From Bacillota bacterium (GTDB lineage: Bacteria; Bacillota; Sulfobacillia; DUSP01; JBFMCS01): a stretch of DNA of 64,000 bases. Where the stretch lies: assembly GCA_040754315.1 (NCBI GenBank), contig JBFMCS010000052.1, forward strand, positions 29,309 to 93,308, read 5' to 3'. The notes beneath the pieces were generated by a model. It worked only from the letters and a program-made list of their open reading frames with translations. It was not told the origin of the DNA and did not search any database. The position numbers and the translations under genes are program-made. Positions 35,436-44,101 of this stretch are shown here, piece after piece; the stretch's first letter is position 1, and every line of letters begins with the position of its first letter.

Positions 35436-36757
35436 GTGGCCTCCTCCTCTTCCGCGTTCCGCTCCAGCATGGCTTCGGCGTATTCCGTGGGGGTCATGAA
35501 CTCCTCCTTCTTGAACACCTTCGTGAAGTAGCTGGGGTCGGAGAAACCTACCCTTCTAGCCACATCCGATATGTTCAGGGACGGGTCGGCAAGGAGCTTC
35601 TTGGCCTCGTCCATGCGCTTCCGCGTAAGGTACTCCATGATGGTGACTCCCAGCTCGTCACGGAAGACCTGGCTAAGGTAGCCTGGACTCAGGTGCGCCA
35701 CCTTGGCTATGTCTTCAACCCCCAGGGGACGGTCAAAGTTGCCATCCACGAATTCCCTCGCAGCCTCCAGCGCCTGGTGGTGCTTACCCACAGCTGGTAC
35801 CACCTCCTCCAGGTACTCGTCAAGTACCTGGTTGACTAGGAAACACACCTCCTCAACAGAGGGAGCCTGGAGGATCTCCCCTATCCGCTGGGGGGTGGTC
35901 TCCAGGAGCTTCTGGATGCCTGCTCCGCCCTCTATGGCGCCACGAGACAGGACCACCATGATCTCCAGGGCCCTAGCCTTGATCACATCTGGGCGCCCCG
36001 CATTCTTAAGAAGGAGCTCGGCCAGCATGTCATTGAGGGTTTGCCTGGCCCCTGCCTTGTCTAAGGACTTCAGCTTGCGCACCAGCTGGTTCTCCATTTC
36101 CAGGGAATAGGGGCGATGCCCCCCTCCCCCGATCATCAACTCCAGTTCCTTCTTGGCCTGGATGGCTTCGCCCAGGCGCATCTGCTGGCGGGTGATGCGC
36201 CTTTCCTGGCGCAGGCTCTGGATCCCCGCCTTCATCATGTACTCGCCCACGGTGAAGAGAAGGTCAGCCGCGGCCTGCACCTGGCTGCCCGAGACAACTG
36301 GCAGTTGCTTGGCAGCCTCTATCAGCCGGGGGAGGCTTACATTGAGGCCCCTGGTGAACTCGGAGACCTCTATCCAGAAGAAGTCCTCGGGTTCCCACAT
36401 TAGGACCTGGCCGCAGATGATGGTGGCCACGGGTTTCCGGGAGGAAATGATGGGAGCGCTCCAGAGGATAAGGCCGGCGTGGCACCGGAATATGTAGGGC
36501 TCCCCAAACTTCGCGGCCTGGACGCCCGCCCTGGCGTAGGAGCCCTGGCACTTCTCCAACCCACCACTGGCAGTCCGGATAATCTGGCAGAAACGAGGCT
36601 GTCCCTCCTCGTAACCGGGAGGCGCCACGGTCACCCTGCCATCTGTGTCCATGACGGCAGCCCTCAGCCCAGTGGCCTCCACGAAGGATCGCAGGATTCT
36701 CCGGAGGATCCTCTCGTTTACGAAGGCCTTCAGGCTGTCTGATGCAGGCATATCCAT
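35426..36757 (-). CDS. PocR-domain AraC-family regulator
   Basis: A 443 aa regulator. The N-terminal PocR sensory domain (about 15-190) contains the cysteine-rich PRFCQIIRTASGGLEKCQGS and IFRCHAGLILWSAPI. A linker follows, then an AraC HTH pair (VEDIAKVAHLSPGYLSQVFR and NISDVARRVGFSDPSYFTKV) at the C-terminus. PocR domains sense small hydrocarbon-type ligands such as 1,2-propanediol. It overlaps the corrinoid gene it precedes, which links it to methylamine sensing. A perfect 16-bp palindrome lies 26 bases upstream of its start. Confidence 0.9.
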   Translation of the reverse strand: MDMPASDSLKAFVNERILRRILRSFVEATGLRAAVMDTDGRVTVAPPGYEEGQPRFCQIIRTASGGLEKCQGSYARAGVQAAKFGEPYIFRCHAGLILWSAPIISSRKPVATIICGQVLMWEPEDFFWIEVSEFTRGLNVSLPRLIEAAKQLPVVSGSQVQAAADLLFTVGEYMMKAGIQSLRQERRITRQQMRLGEAIQAKKELELMIGGGGHRPYSLEMENQLVRKLKSLDKAGARQTLNDMLAELLLKNAGRPDVIKARALEIMVVLSRGAIEGGAGIQKLLETTPQRIGEILQAPSVEEVCFLVNQVLDEYLEEVVPAVGKHHQALEAAREFVDGNFDRPLGVEDIAKVAHLSPGYLSQVFRDELGVTIMEYLTRKRMDEAKKLLADPSLNISDVARRVGFSDPSYFTKVFKKEEFMTPTEYAEAMLERNAEEEEATWT

Positions 36758-36782
36758 TTCGCTCCTTGGGGACCAAGTGAAT

Positions 36783-36798
36783 CCTGGCTTAAGCCAGG
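36783..36798. promoter_or_regulatory. Perfect palindrome upstream of the PocR regulator
   Basis: CCTGGCTTAAGCCAGG, 16 bp, perfectly symmetric, 26 bases from the regulator's ATG. It is a candidate autoregulatory operator, although AraC proteins more often bind direct repeats. The rest of the 310-base gap (36758-37067) between the divergent regulator and protease genes shows no other recognisable element. Confidence 0.4.
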
Positions 36799-37067
36799 GG
36801 CTTCCAGACTTGTCCCGGGATTTCTCTCTTTTCCCGGTGCGGTAGCGGGTGGCCGGAAAACCGCAGCCTGGACCCGGGCGTGACTGCCCTTCATGAGATT
36901 AGTACTACTGACCCGCGATAAATCCTTCCGCGGCCAGATTCCACCAGTACCTAGGCTCAAGCCGGGAATGGCAAGTGACCTTGGAAGGAGGCGAGGTATC
37001 TCACAGGGAAATCCTGCATAGAATGCCCTGTAGCATACCAAGATCTAAGGATCGAGGAGGAACCGGG

Positions 37068-38270
37068 GTGGAAAGGCCCTCCATCGTAACGGCCGGCCTT
37101 CTGGCAGCCACGGCAGTACTGGTGGTCTTCTGGTTCGTTTCTTCCCGCTTCCCTGCGGCGGATACCGATGCGCTAAGGCACTTCTCCACGGAGTTTCTCA
37201 CTCGGGCCCAAGCGTACAACCGCGTGCGCTATGGGATATTCGCAGGCCGCAACCTGGCACACCTGGGCGTGCTGGCCCTCCTGGTGGCCGGGGCACCCTG
37301 GCTGGCCGGCAGGGTCGTAGCCCTCATGGGCGGCAGGCCAACCCTGGGGGCCCTTGCCTTAGGCTTGGTCATAGGCTCGATCCTCCTCCTGGCAGATCTC
37401 CCATTCGGTTTGTGGCGCTACCAGGTGGACACGTTGGCAGGCCTCTCCACGATGCCTCTTGGGCTCTGGCTCAGCGACACCCTGAAGGGCTTCCTCCTGG
37501 CCCAGGCTATATCATTGCCAGCCATCGCCGTGTTCTTCTTCCTGGTACACCGGTTTTCCTCCAGCTGGCACCTCTTGGCCGGGGCTGGCCTAGGGGTGTT
37601 CCTGGTGATCAGCGCTGCGCTGGCACCCTTAGTGATTGACCCTCTCTTCCACAGGTTCTGGCCCCTTGAGGACAAAGCCATGTACCAGGAGATCCGCCAC
37701 ATGGCCCAAGACGCCGGCATCGAGGTTCGGGATGTCCTGGTTATGGACGCCAGCCGCCGGACCACCCGGGCCAACGCCTACTTCACAGGGGTGGGGAGGA
37801 CCCGCCGGATAGTCCTGTACGACACGCTCACAAACCAGTTCCCGAGAGGGGAAACCCTCATGGTGGTCGCCCATGAGATCGGTCACTGGAAGGCAGGTCA
37901 CATTACCAAGGGCATAACCCTAGGCACCCTGGGCTTCCTTGCCTTGCTGGGGGTCATCCGGGTAACGATAGGGACCAGGCCAACCGTAACCCACCTCCCC
38001 CTCGTCTTCCTCATATGGTCCCTGGCAGCCCTCCTGTCCATGCCTGTGAACAACGCCATTTCCCGGGGCTTCGAACGGGAGGCAGACGGCATTGCCCTGG
38101 AACTGGGGCAGGACCCCTCAGCATGGATCAGCCTGGAGAAGCGGCTGGCAGCGAAGAACCTGGCCGATGTGAATCCCCATCCACTGGTCAAGGTGGTAGT
38201 CTTTACCCACCCCCCGATCCTGGAGAGGATAGCCACGGCGGAAGGAGCGGGACCTGGCAGGGCCGAGTAG
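37068..38270 (+). CDS. M48 family membrane metalloprotease (Ste24-like)
   Basis: A 400 aa zinc protease with about seven membrane helices. The active site HEIGHWKAGH (HExxH) sits after the fourth or fifth helix, and the third zinc ligand is in FEREADGIALELG. N-terminal half resembles the CAAX prenyl protease 1 (peptidase_M48_N) domain. GTG 37068 has a GAGGAGG site 7 bases away; the open frame starts at 36975. It probably degrades misfolded membrane proteins. Not obviously linked to the neighbouring regulators or cob genes. Confidence 0.87.
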   Translation: MERPSIVTAGLLAATAVLVVFWFVSSRFPAADTDALRHFSTEFLTRAQAYNRVRYGIFAGRNLAHLGVLALLVAGAPWLAGRVVALMGGRPTLGALALGLVIGSILLLADLPFGLWRYQVDTLAGLSTMPLGLWLSDTLKGFLLAQAISLPAIAVFFFLVHRFSSSWHLLAGAGLGVFLVISAALAPLVIDPLFHRFWPLEDKAMYQEIRHMAQDAGIEVRDVLVMDASRRTTRANAYFTGVGRTRRIVLYDTLTNQFPRGETLMVVAHEIGHWKAGHITKGITLGTLGFLALLGVIRVTIGTRPTVTHLPLVFLIWSLAALLSMPVNNAISRGFEREADGIALELGQDPSAWISLEKRLAAKNLADVNPHPLVKVVVFTHPPILERIATAEGAGPGRAE

Positions 38271-38299
38271 GGGCAGGCCAGGGAGACGCTCCCTGCCCC
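38270..38299 (+). terminator. GC-rich stem-loop after the M48 gene
   Basis: GGGGCAGG pairs with CCTGCCCC, with an inner GGAG/CTCC pairing, directly after the stop codon. No T-run follows, so termination efficiency is uncertain. Confidence 0.45.
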
Positions 38300-38314
38300 G
38301 GGCCCCTAGACCCC

Positions 38315-38344
38315 TTGATTACCGGACCCCTAGTGGTGTATGAT
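38315..38344 (+). promoter_or_regulatory. Probable sigma-A promoter of the cob operon
   Basis: TTGATT (-35) and TATGAT (-10) are separated by 18 bases and end about 20 bases before the cobalamin riboswitch, as expected for its transcription start. Confidence 0.5.
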
Positions 38345-38365
38345 GTGTCCATAAGTCCATATCAT

Positions 38366-38525
38366 GGGCAAACGGGTGCTCCCACCAGGGAGTTAAAAGG
38401 GAATCAGGTGCGAAGCCTGAGCGGTCCCGCCACTGTAATCCGGTAGTAGCCTGCAGGCACCACTCCGTTTCCGGGGGAAGGTACAGGCTTTCGATGACCG
38501 GTAGCCAGGAAACCTGCCTGTGCGC
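38366..38525 (+). ncRNA. Cobalamin (B12) riboswitch
   Basis: The class-I cobalamin aptamer is recognisable from GGGAATCAGGTGCGAAGCC, the core CGGTCCCGCCACTGTAA at about 38421, and the B12-box-like AGCCAGGAAACCTGCC at about 38502. It precedes cobU by 100 bases. The segment in between has GC-rich complementary stretches (around 38565-38600) that could form the expression platform. It should repress cobU-cobT-cobS-cobC when adenosylcobalamin is plentiful. Confidence 0.95.
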
Positions 38526-38625
38526 TTGCGTGCTGGCCTTCGTGGGAAAGGGAAGTGCGGATGCTTGAGAGGTTCTCGCCCCCCGGGGGTGGGGATCTCT
38601 TCTTGCTTCAAAGGGGGTGGCAGGA

Positions 38626-39198
38626 ATGCCCGGTCCTGCAAAACGTCCTGTGATACTGGTCACCGGCGGAGCCAGGAGTGGAAAGAGCACCTACGCGCAG
38701 AGGCTTGCGGAAGGAATGGGAGGAAACATCCTGTTCATTGCTACCGCTGAGGCCTTGGATGAGGAAATGGCCTTACGGGTGGAGAGCCACAGGGGGTCCA
38801 GACCTCCCGGGTGGGTCACCCGGGAGGAACCCCTCAGCCCCGCGCGGGCCTTGGAGGCAGTCCCACCAGGCACCAGTGGGGTTGTGCTGGACTGCCTGAC
38901 ACTTCTCTCTGCCAACATACTTCTAGAGGATCCTGGTGCCCAGTGGGACAGCGTGGAGGCTGAGATCATCTGGGAACTGGAGGCATTTCTCAGGAAGATC
39001 CGGGAGCTCGGGCTAGGCGCCATCGTGGTCACCAATGAAGTGGGTATGGGCATCGTGCCTGAGAATTCCTTGGCACGGGCCTTCAGGGACCTGGCGGGAA
39101 GGGCAAACCAGTTCATGGCAAGCCAGGCTGACTATGTTTACCTGATGGTGGCGGGAATACCCGTCAGCGTCAAGAGCCCCGAAGGGAGGACCCCGTAG
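38626..39198 (+). CDS. cobU: Adenosylcobinamide kinase/phosphate guanylyltransferase
   Basis: A 190 aa CobU/CobP protein that phosphorylates adenosylcobinamide and makes AdoCbi-GDP. P-loop LVTGGARSGKSTYAQRLAE, then FIATAEALDEEMALRVESHR, LDCLTLLSANIL, and VTNEVGMGIVPENSLARAFR are typical. ATG 38626 is favoured by AAGGGGGTGG 6 bases upstream; GTG 38617 is an alternative. Its stop abuts the cobT start. First gene behind the B12 riboswitch. Confidence 0.95.
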   Translation: MPGPAKRPVILVTGGARSGKSTYAQRLAEGMGGNILFIATAEALDEEMALRVESHRGSRPPGWVTREEPLSPARALEAVPPGTSGVVLDCLTLLSANILLEDPGAQWDSVEAEIIWELEAFLRKIRELGLGAIVVTNEVGMGIVPENSLARAFRDLAGRANQFMASQADYVYLMVAGIPVSVKSPEGRTP

Positions 39199-40257
39199 AT
39201 GCAGAAGCTGCAAGACACACTTGATTCCATCAAGCCACTGGATAAGGCCTCTATGGAAGGCGCCCAGAGGAGGCTGGACAGCCTGACGAAGCCCTTGGGA
39301 AGCCTGGGTCGCCTTGAGTCCATCGCGCGGCAAGTTGCAGGGATCATGGCAGACCCTGTTCCCCAGATCAGGGGCAAGGTAATAGTGCTCATGGCAGGAG
39401 ACCACGGGGTGGTGGAAGAGGGGATAACCGCCTACCCGCAGGAGGTCACCGTCCAGATGGTGGCCAACTTCCTGAATGGCGGGGCAGCCATCAACGTCCT
39501 GGCTCGCCAAGTGGGGGCTGGCATCGCCCTGGTGGACATCGGCGTAAACGGGGATGTCCCCCGAGGTCCCGGGCTCCGCAGTCTCAAGGTGTCCCGGGGG
39601 ACCCGGAACTTCCTGAAAGGGCCCGCGATGACCCGCGAGGAGGCAGTCAAGGCCTTGGAGACGGGGATCACCGTGGCCTGTGAGGAGATAGAGGCCGGCG
39701 CTGACTTGATCGCCACCGGGGACATGGGAATAGGCAACACCACCGCCAGTTCCGCCCTTCTCGCGGCGTTCAGCAACTGCCCCCCGGAACAGGTTGTGGG
39801 AAGGGGAACAGGCATAGACGACGAAGGGCTGAAGAGGAAGGTAGAGGTGGTGGCCCGGGCCCTGGGGATCCACCGGCCTAACCCCTCCGATCCCCTGGGA
39901 ACCCTTGCGAACCTAGGTGGACTGGAGATAGCAGGGTTGGCCGGGGTCATCCTGGGCGCCGCATCCCGGCGGAGACCCGTGGTGGTGGACGGGTTTATAT
40001 CTGGGGCCGCAGCCCTGGCGGCCTGCGCTATCAAACCCCGGGTCAGGGACTACCTGATCCCTTCCCATCTCTCAGCCGAATCCGGCCACAAGGCAATGAT
40101 GGCCGCCCTGGGCCTGGAACCCGTCATAGTACTGGACATGAGGCTGGGAGAGGGTACCGGTGCTGCCCTGGCCATGTTCCTGGTGGAATCATCCCTGAGA
40201 CTCATGCGCGAGATGGCCACCTTCGAGGGGGCTGGCGTTTCCACGGCCCTGGAATAG
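39199..40257 (+). CDS. cobT: Nicotinate-nucleotide-DMB phosphoribosyltransferase
   Basis: A 352 aa CobT that makes alpha-ribazole phosphate, the lower ligand precursor of cobalamin. Motifs: LTKPLGSLGRLESIARQVAG at the N-terminus, VLMAGDHGVVEEGITAYPQE, GDMGIGNTTASSAL in the middle, and the catalytic Glu region RLGEGTGAALAM near the end. Usual length. Directly adjoins cobU and precedes cobS by 8 bases. Confidence 0.96.
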   Translation: MQKLQDTLDSIKPLDKASMEGAQRRLDSLTKPLGSLGRLESIARQVAGIMADPVPQIRGKVIVLMAGDHGVVEEGITAYPQEVTVQMVANFLNGGAAINVLARQVGAGIALVDIGVNGDVPRGPGLRSLKVSRGTRNFLKGPAMTREEAVKALETGITVACEEIEAGADLIATGDMGIGNTTASSALLAAFSNCPPEQVVGRGTGIDDEGLKRKVEVVARALGIHRPNPSDPLGTLANLGGLEIAGLAGVILGAASRRRPVVVDGFISGAAALAACAIKPRVRDYLIPSHLSAESGHKAMMAALGLEPVIVLDMRLGEGTGAALAMFLVESSLRLMREMATFEGAGVSTALE

Positions 40258-40265
40258 GAGGATCC

Positions 40266-41015
40266 ATGAGGGCGTTCCTCATCGCTGTCCAGTTTCTCAC
40301 CAGGATCCCGGTGAGATTGGGGAAACCCCCTTCCGAGGGGGAGATGGCAGCCTCTGTTGCCTGTTTCCCCCTGGTAGGCCTCATTGTGGGGGGTATTTTG
40401 GCCCTCACCCACGTGGCCCTTGGCCCTTACCTGCCCCCCATGGTGGAGGCATCCGTGCTCCTGGTTGGCTACATCCTGGTGACCGGGGGCATCCACCTGG
40501 ATGGCCTCATGGATACCGTGGATGGGCTCTCGTCCTCACAAGACCCCGAGCGTATCCTGGCGGTAATGAAGGACAGCAGGGTAGGCGCCATGGGCGTTGT
40601 TGCCGCCACCGTCGTGATCCTGGCACGTTACTCAGTGTACGGCTCGCTCCCCGGCACCCTGGCACCGGGCCTCCTTGTGGCCGCCGCAGTGAGTTCCCGC
40701 TGGTCCATGTGCCTGTGCATGGTCCTGGCTCCCTACGCCAGGCAAGGCTCAGGTCTTGGGCGTTCCTTTGTAGAGGCACCCAACGGCCCCAGGCTCCTGG
40801 TGGCAACCCTACTGGCGACGGCCATTGCCCTGGCGGCCTCCGGGTACCAGGGCTTAGGGGCACTAGGGGCCTCAGCGGTTGCCACTGGACTCTTCGCTGC
40901 AATGCTCAGAAAGCGAGTTGGAGGGATTACCGGGGACACCTTGGGAGCCCTCAACGAGATCACTGAGGTCACCTCTCTCCTGGTGCTCGTGGTCCTGGCG
41001 GGGATGAACCCGTGA
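40266..41015 (+). CDS. cobS: Adenosylcobinamide-GDP ribazoletransferase
   Basis: A 249 aa integral membrane cobalamin synthase that joins AdoCbi-GDP and alpha-ribazole. FLTRIPVRLGKPP at the N-terminus, the acidic motif GGIHLDGLMDTVDGLSSS, then KDSRVGAMGVVA are the family signatures. 6-7 membrane helices. GGAGG before the ATG. Stop overlaps the cobC GTG (GTGA). Confidence 0.96.
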   Translation: MRAFLIAVQFLTRIPVRLGKPPSEGEMAASVACFPLVGLIVGGILALTHVALGPYLPPMVEASVLLVGYILVTGGIHLDGLMDTVDGLSSSQDPERILAVMKDSRVGAMGVVAATVVILARYSVYGSLPGTLAPGLLVAAAVSSRWSMCLCMVLAPYARQGSGLGRSFVEAPNGPRLLVATLLATAIALAASGYQGLGALGASAVATGLFAAMLRKRVGGITGDTLGALNEITEVTSLLVLVVLAGMNP

Positions 41016-41611
41016 AGGCAGTGTGCTTCTTCGCAAGGCACGGCCAGGCCGGTAACAGTGAGCCCAGGATCCTCGGGACCACAGACCTCCCCCTGGGAAC
41101 CCGGGGCATGCGGCAGGCCCAGAAACTAGCCCAACGCCTTGAGGGTGTCCCAATTGAATGCGTGTGGTCCAGCCACCTGGCCAGAGCCCGGCAGACTGCG
41201 GAGGCCATAGCCTGGGCCGTGGGGGCCCCCTTGAGACTACACCCTGGGCTTGGCGAAATGAACTTCGGTGACTGGGAGGGAAGGTTTGCCCGCGAGATCC
41301 TCTTGAGTGAAGACTTCTCCCGCTGGGCAAGGCACCCGCTGGAGAACTCCCCTCCCGGGGGTGAAACCCTTCTTGGCCTGAGTGAGCGAGTGCTCGCAGC
41401 CTGGGAGGAAGTACTTGACTCCTGGGCAGGGGGTAATATAGCCGTCGTGGCCCACGGGGGCCCCCTGAGGGTCCTCATCGGGCACCTCGTGGGCATCCCC
41501 CTGGAGGCCATCCACCGGATTTGCCAGGACCACGCCGGCCTCAGCTTAGTCACGATGGAGCCGGAGCCGCGCCTCCTCCTCCTGAATGACCCCTGCCACG
41601 CACAGGATTAG
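41012..41611 (+). CDS. cobC: Alpha-ribazole phosphatase (histidine phosphatase)
   Basis: A 199 aa phosphoglycerate-mutase-fold protein. The catalytic RHG motif is in FFARHGQAGNSEP, with the second histidine in VAHGGPLRVLIGHLVG and the acidic residue in LGEMNFGDWEG. GTG start overlaps cobS by 4 bases, which supports the CobC role of dephosphorylating alpha-ribazole phosphate. Its 3' end overlaps the convergent DksA-like gene by 4 bases. Confidence 0.88.
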   Translation: MKAVCFFARHGQAGNSEPRILGTTDLPLGTRGMRQAQKLAQRLEGVPIECVWSSHLARARQTAEAIAWAVGAPLRLHPGLGEMNFGDWEGRFAREILLSEDFSRWARHPLENSPPGGETLLGLSERVLAAWEEVLDSWAGGNIAVVAHGGPLRVLIGHLVGIPLEAIHRICQDHAGLSLVTMEPEPRLLLLNDPCHAQD

Positions 41612-42243
41612 CCTCTCCTGGGCCCCCTGTTTCTCCTTCGACCGGGCCTGGTGTCACTGGCATCGGAGGGAAGCCTCTCCACACTCTCGACCACGCCCCT
41701 GGGCTCATCGAAGTCTACGAAGGCATCCTCCACCCGGCGGGCTCCAGGTACGTCGCTGGGGGTGCTGGCCGTCCCGTACCTGGCCACATCCTGCCAGGCA
41801 TCCTCGCTGTCATAGATCAGGCTCTCCCGGCGCTCTGGAGTCAGAGCGCGCTCCCGGGACACCGAGGCATCAACTTCCAAGGCTCGGCTCTTCTCCACCA
41901 GGTCCTGGCAAGGAAGGCAAAGATCAGCCTGGGGAAGCGCGTCAAGCCTGGCAGGGGAGATGGGCATCCCACACCGGCCGCACCGGCCGTAGGAGCCCTT
42001 CTCTATCCTGTCCAAGGCCTCTTCAACCTTTCCCAGATCCAGCCTCATCCGGTCCCCAAGCGCTGCGTCCTTCTCTCGCTCCAGGGTCTCTGTGCCCAGA
42101 TCTCCAGGATGGTTGTCCGCCAGGGAAAGCTCCTGGGTACTCTGGCGCAATGACTGCGTACGAGCATCCCGGCGCCCCTCTATAGCCTTTATCAGCCGTT
42201 CCCTCTCCTGAACCAGCCTGGCCTTGTACCCGGATACGTCCAT
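41608..42243 (-). CDS. DksA/TraR-type zinc-finger protein, YteA-like
   Basis: A 211 aa protein: N-terminal coiled coil (about 1-75), a C4 zinc finger CGRCGMPI...CLPC near residues 93-115, and a C-terminal extension with SEDAWQDVARYGTASTPSD. The DNHPGDLGTETLEREKD segment is characteristic of the YteA group of sporulating Firmicutes. Start ATG 42243; the frame is open to 42279. Function is not well defined and is probably RNA-polymerase-linked or sporulation-related. The tail is rich in Arg. Confidence 0.82.
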   Translation of the reverse strand: MDVSGYKARLVQERERLIKAIEGRRDARTQSLRQSTQELSLADNHPGDLGTETLEREKDAALGDRMRLDLGKVEEALDRIEKGSYGRCGRCGMPISPARLDALPQADLCLPCQDLVEKSRALEVDASVSRERALTPERRESLIYDSEDAWQDVARYGTASTPSDVPGARRVEDAFVDFDEPRGVVESVERLPSDASDTRPGRRRNRGPRRG

Positions 42244-42255
42244 TTTCCTTGCCCC

Positions 42256-42317
42256 CTTAGGCAAATCGTGCCCCGGCACGGCCGGGGCTTTCCCTGACAG
42301 ATTGTGGAAAGCCTAAG
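42256..42317 (-). terminator. Nested hairpin at the end of the agr-like operon
   Basis: The inner stem GCCCCGGC/GCCGGGGC (3-base loop, 42270-42288) is enclosed by outer arms CTTAGGC and GCCTAAG (42256-42262 with 42311-42317); the outer arm includes the kinase stop codon. Only a short ATTT follows on the minus strand, so termination strength is uncertain. Confidence 0.5.
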
Positions 42318-43575
42318 CGGTGGCTTTCCCCTGGGGCAGGAATATGGTGAAGATGGAGCCCTTTCCCTCATTGGAGGACAGGGCTATCTCGCCTCCATGC
42401 TCTCTCACGATCTTGCTGCATATCGCCAGCCCAAGGCCCATTCCCCGGGCCTTCGTCGTCACGAAGGGGCGGAACACCTTCTCTTGCAGGTTCTCAGGGA
42501 TCCCGCACCCCGTGTCCTGTATGCGTACGATTACCCCATCCCCCTGGGTTGCCTTCTCAACGCTGATGGTAAGATACCCCTTGCCTTGCATGGCCTCGGA
42601 GGCATTCCGGAACAGGTTTACGAAAACCTGCTTCATTTCCTCTTGCTTCATGAGTACCTCCGGCATACCAGCATCTATGCGTTTCACAACCTTCACGCCT
42701 GGGCTGTCAGCGGTAAGCGCCAGCATCAGGCTTTCATCGATAAGGTCATCCACTTTGACGGGCTGCAGGCCCTCGCCAGCCGGTCTGGAAAAGGCGGCCA
42801 TCTGCCTTACTAGTGCGTTCATGCGATCGGCTTCCTTGAGAATGAGGTTGACGTACTTACGCTCTACCTGGCCCTCCACCCTTGGCATGATCATCTGGAG
42901 GAATCCCCTTATGGCTGTCAGCGGGTTCCGGATTTCGTGGGCAGCCATGGCCGCAAGTTCCCCCAGGGCGCTGAGGCGTTCCGCCTGGAGTACCTGCTCC
43001 TGCAGGTTCCTTATCTCCGTGACGTCCTTGAGGAGAATGACACTCCCCACCACACTACCGGCATCATCCTTCAGGGTACCCACGTCCGCGAGAAAGTGGT
43101 GCTCCTGGCCATCCCGGATCAGGGTAAGGGAATGATCTCGGGCCTCGCCCCCTGTCTCCTCCAAGGGTATAGCCAGCGCTGGGCTTATCTCGACAAGGCT
43201 CAGGCCCTGCAAGGGCTTGCCCCTCAGGCCTAGAAGGTCCAGGGCAGCACTGTTGGCGTAGGTTACCTTGCCACCCGTGTCGGTGGTTATTACCCCCGTG
43301 CTTATTGCCTCCAGTATGAAGGAATAGCGTTGTTCCATTAGGCGAGAACGAGCCTCGCTTATGCCGAACCTGGCTATTTCCCTGGCTATGATGATCGAAG
43401 CCAGTGGGAGAGCGCAGGCTACCACAAGTACAGTCAGGGCCATGGCAGTGGGCGGCAAGGTGAAGAAGAACTTCTCGGCCCGCCAGTAGTTATGGGCATA
43501 GAGCAGGAGCACCAGAAAGGCTTGCCCCAGTATGATGTTGATCAGTAGCACGTACTTACGATCAATTCCACTCAC
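42313..43575 (-). CDS. PAS-containing sensor histidine kinase of the agr-like locus
   Basis: A 420 aa membrane kinase. Two N-terminal membrane helices (about 8-26 and 42-64) precede a PAS domain (about 85-200), a HisKA dimer domain with phospho-acceptor AAHEIRNPLTAI, and an HATPase with N-box LFRNASEAMQ, G1 DTGCGIP, G2 GMGLGLAI. GTG 43575 overlaps the upstream stop by 4 bases and has GGGAG; the longer frame to 43689 would overlap that gene by 118 bases. It belongs to the NtrB/KinA-like group, not the HPK10 group of AgrC. Likely phosphorylates the CheY-like protein at the start of the operon. Confidence 0.88.
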   Translation of the reverse strand: MSGIDRKYVLLINIILGQAFLVLLLYAHNYWRAEKFFFTLPPTAMALTVLVVACALPLASIIIAREIARFGISEARSRLMEQRYSFILEAISTGVITTDTGGKVTYANSAALDLLGLRGKPLQGLSLVEISPALAIPLEETGGEARDHSLTLIRDGQEHHFLADVGTLKDDAGSVVGSVILLKDVTEIRNLQEQVLQAERLSALGELAAMAAHEIRNPLTAIRGFLQMIMPRVEGQVERKYVNLILKEADRMNALVRQMAAFSRPAGEGLQPVKVDDLIDESLMLALTADSPGVKVVKRIDAGMPEVLMKQEEMKQVFVNLFRNASEAMQGKGYLTISVEKATQGDGVIVRIQDTGCGIPENLQEKVFRPFVTTKARGMGLGLAICSKIVREHGGEIALSSNEGKGSIFTIFLPQGKATA

Positions 43576-44075
43576 AGGCTGGTGTTCTCCCGGTTGCCCG
43601 AAGTGAGCAGGCTTGGCAGTCTGAGAACATTTATCCCATACCTCCGGATCAGGGATGACAAGACCAGCAGTGGTGTGGTCCCGATCCAACCCATGCCAAT
43701 ATGGACCCAGGGCCTCTCCAGCATCTCGACCACGGTCGAACCACTTCTGGTGATGGCGAAGTAGGAAATGACCTCTCCCATTAAGAGCACTTGAAAGGCG
43801 AAGAAGGTCCCAGCAGCGGCAACCCCCAGTCTAGCCCTGCTGGCGACCTTGACCATCACGAGGAGGAAGACCAGGCATACCAGCGTGTGAGTTCCCAAGG
43901 CCCACCCCATCCATCGATATATGCCTCTTAAGAGGTAAACCGCGATGGAATGGATCAAGCCAATTCTAAACGCCGTCATCACTGGTATCCTGTATCCCAC
44001 GATGCCAGGAGAGACATAGGCAAGCAAGGAACTCTCCCACAAACCGAGAAAAACCAGCACTCTGAGGTCATCCAT
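43572..44075 (-). CDS. Small polytopic membrane protein, putative split peptide receptor
   Basis: A 167 aa protein with about five predicted membrane helices and no recognised domain. It lies between the agrD-like gene (26 bases upstream) and the histidine kinase (4-base overlap downstream). AgrC receptors carry six or seven membrane helices fused to the kinase; here the kinase has only two, so this protein may supply the sensing part in trans. That is inference from gene order. Good AGGAGG site before ATG. Confidence 0.6.
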   Translation of the reverse strand: MDDLRVLVFLGLWESSLLAYVSPGIVGYRIPVMTAFRIGLIHSIAVYLLRGIYRWMGWALGTHTLVCLVFLLVMVKVASRARLGVAAAGTFFAFQVLLMGEVISYFAITRSGSTVVEMLERPWVHIGMGWIGTTPLLVLSSLIRRYGINVLRLPSLLTSGNRENTSL

Positions 44076-44101
44076 GAAAGTGCCTCCTGTCTTCTAGCGC
44101 G

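Noticed and set aside
42313..43689. Longer histidine-kinase start at 43689
   Set aside because: It would overlap the upstream membrane-protein gene by 118 bases; GTG 43575 gives a normal 4-base overlap and a ribosome site.
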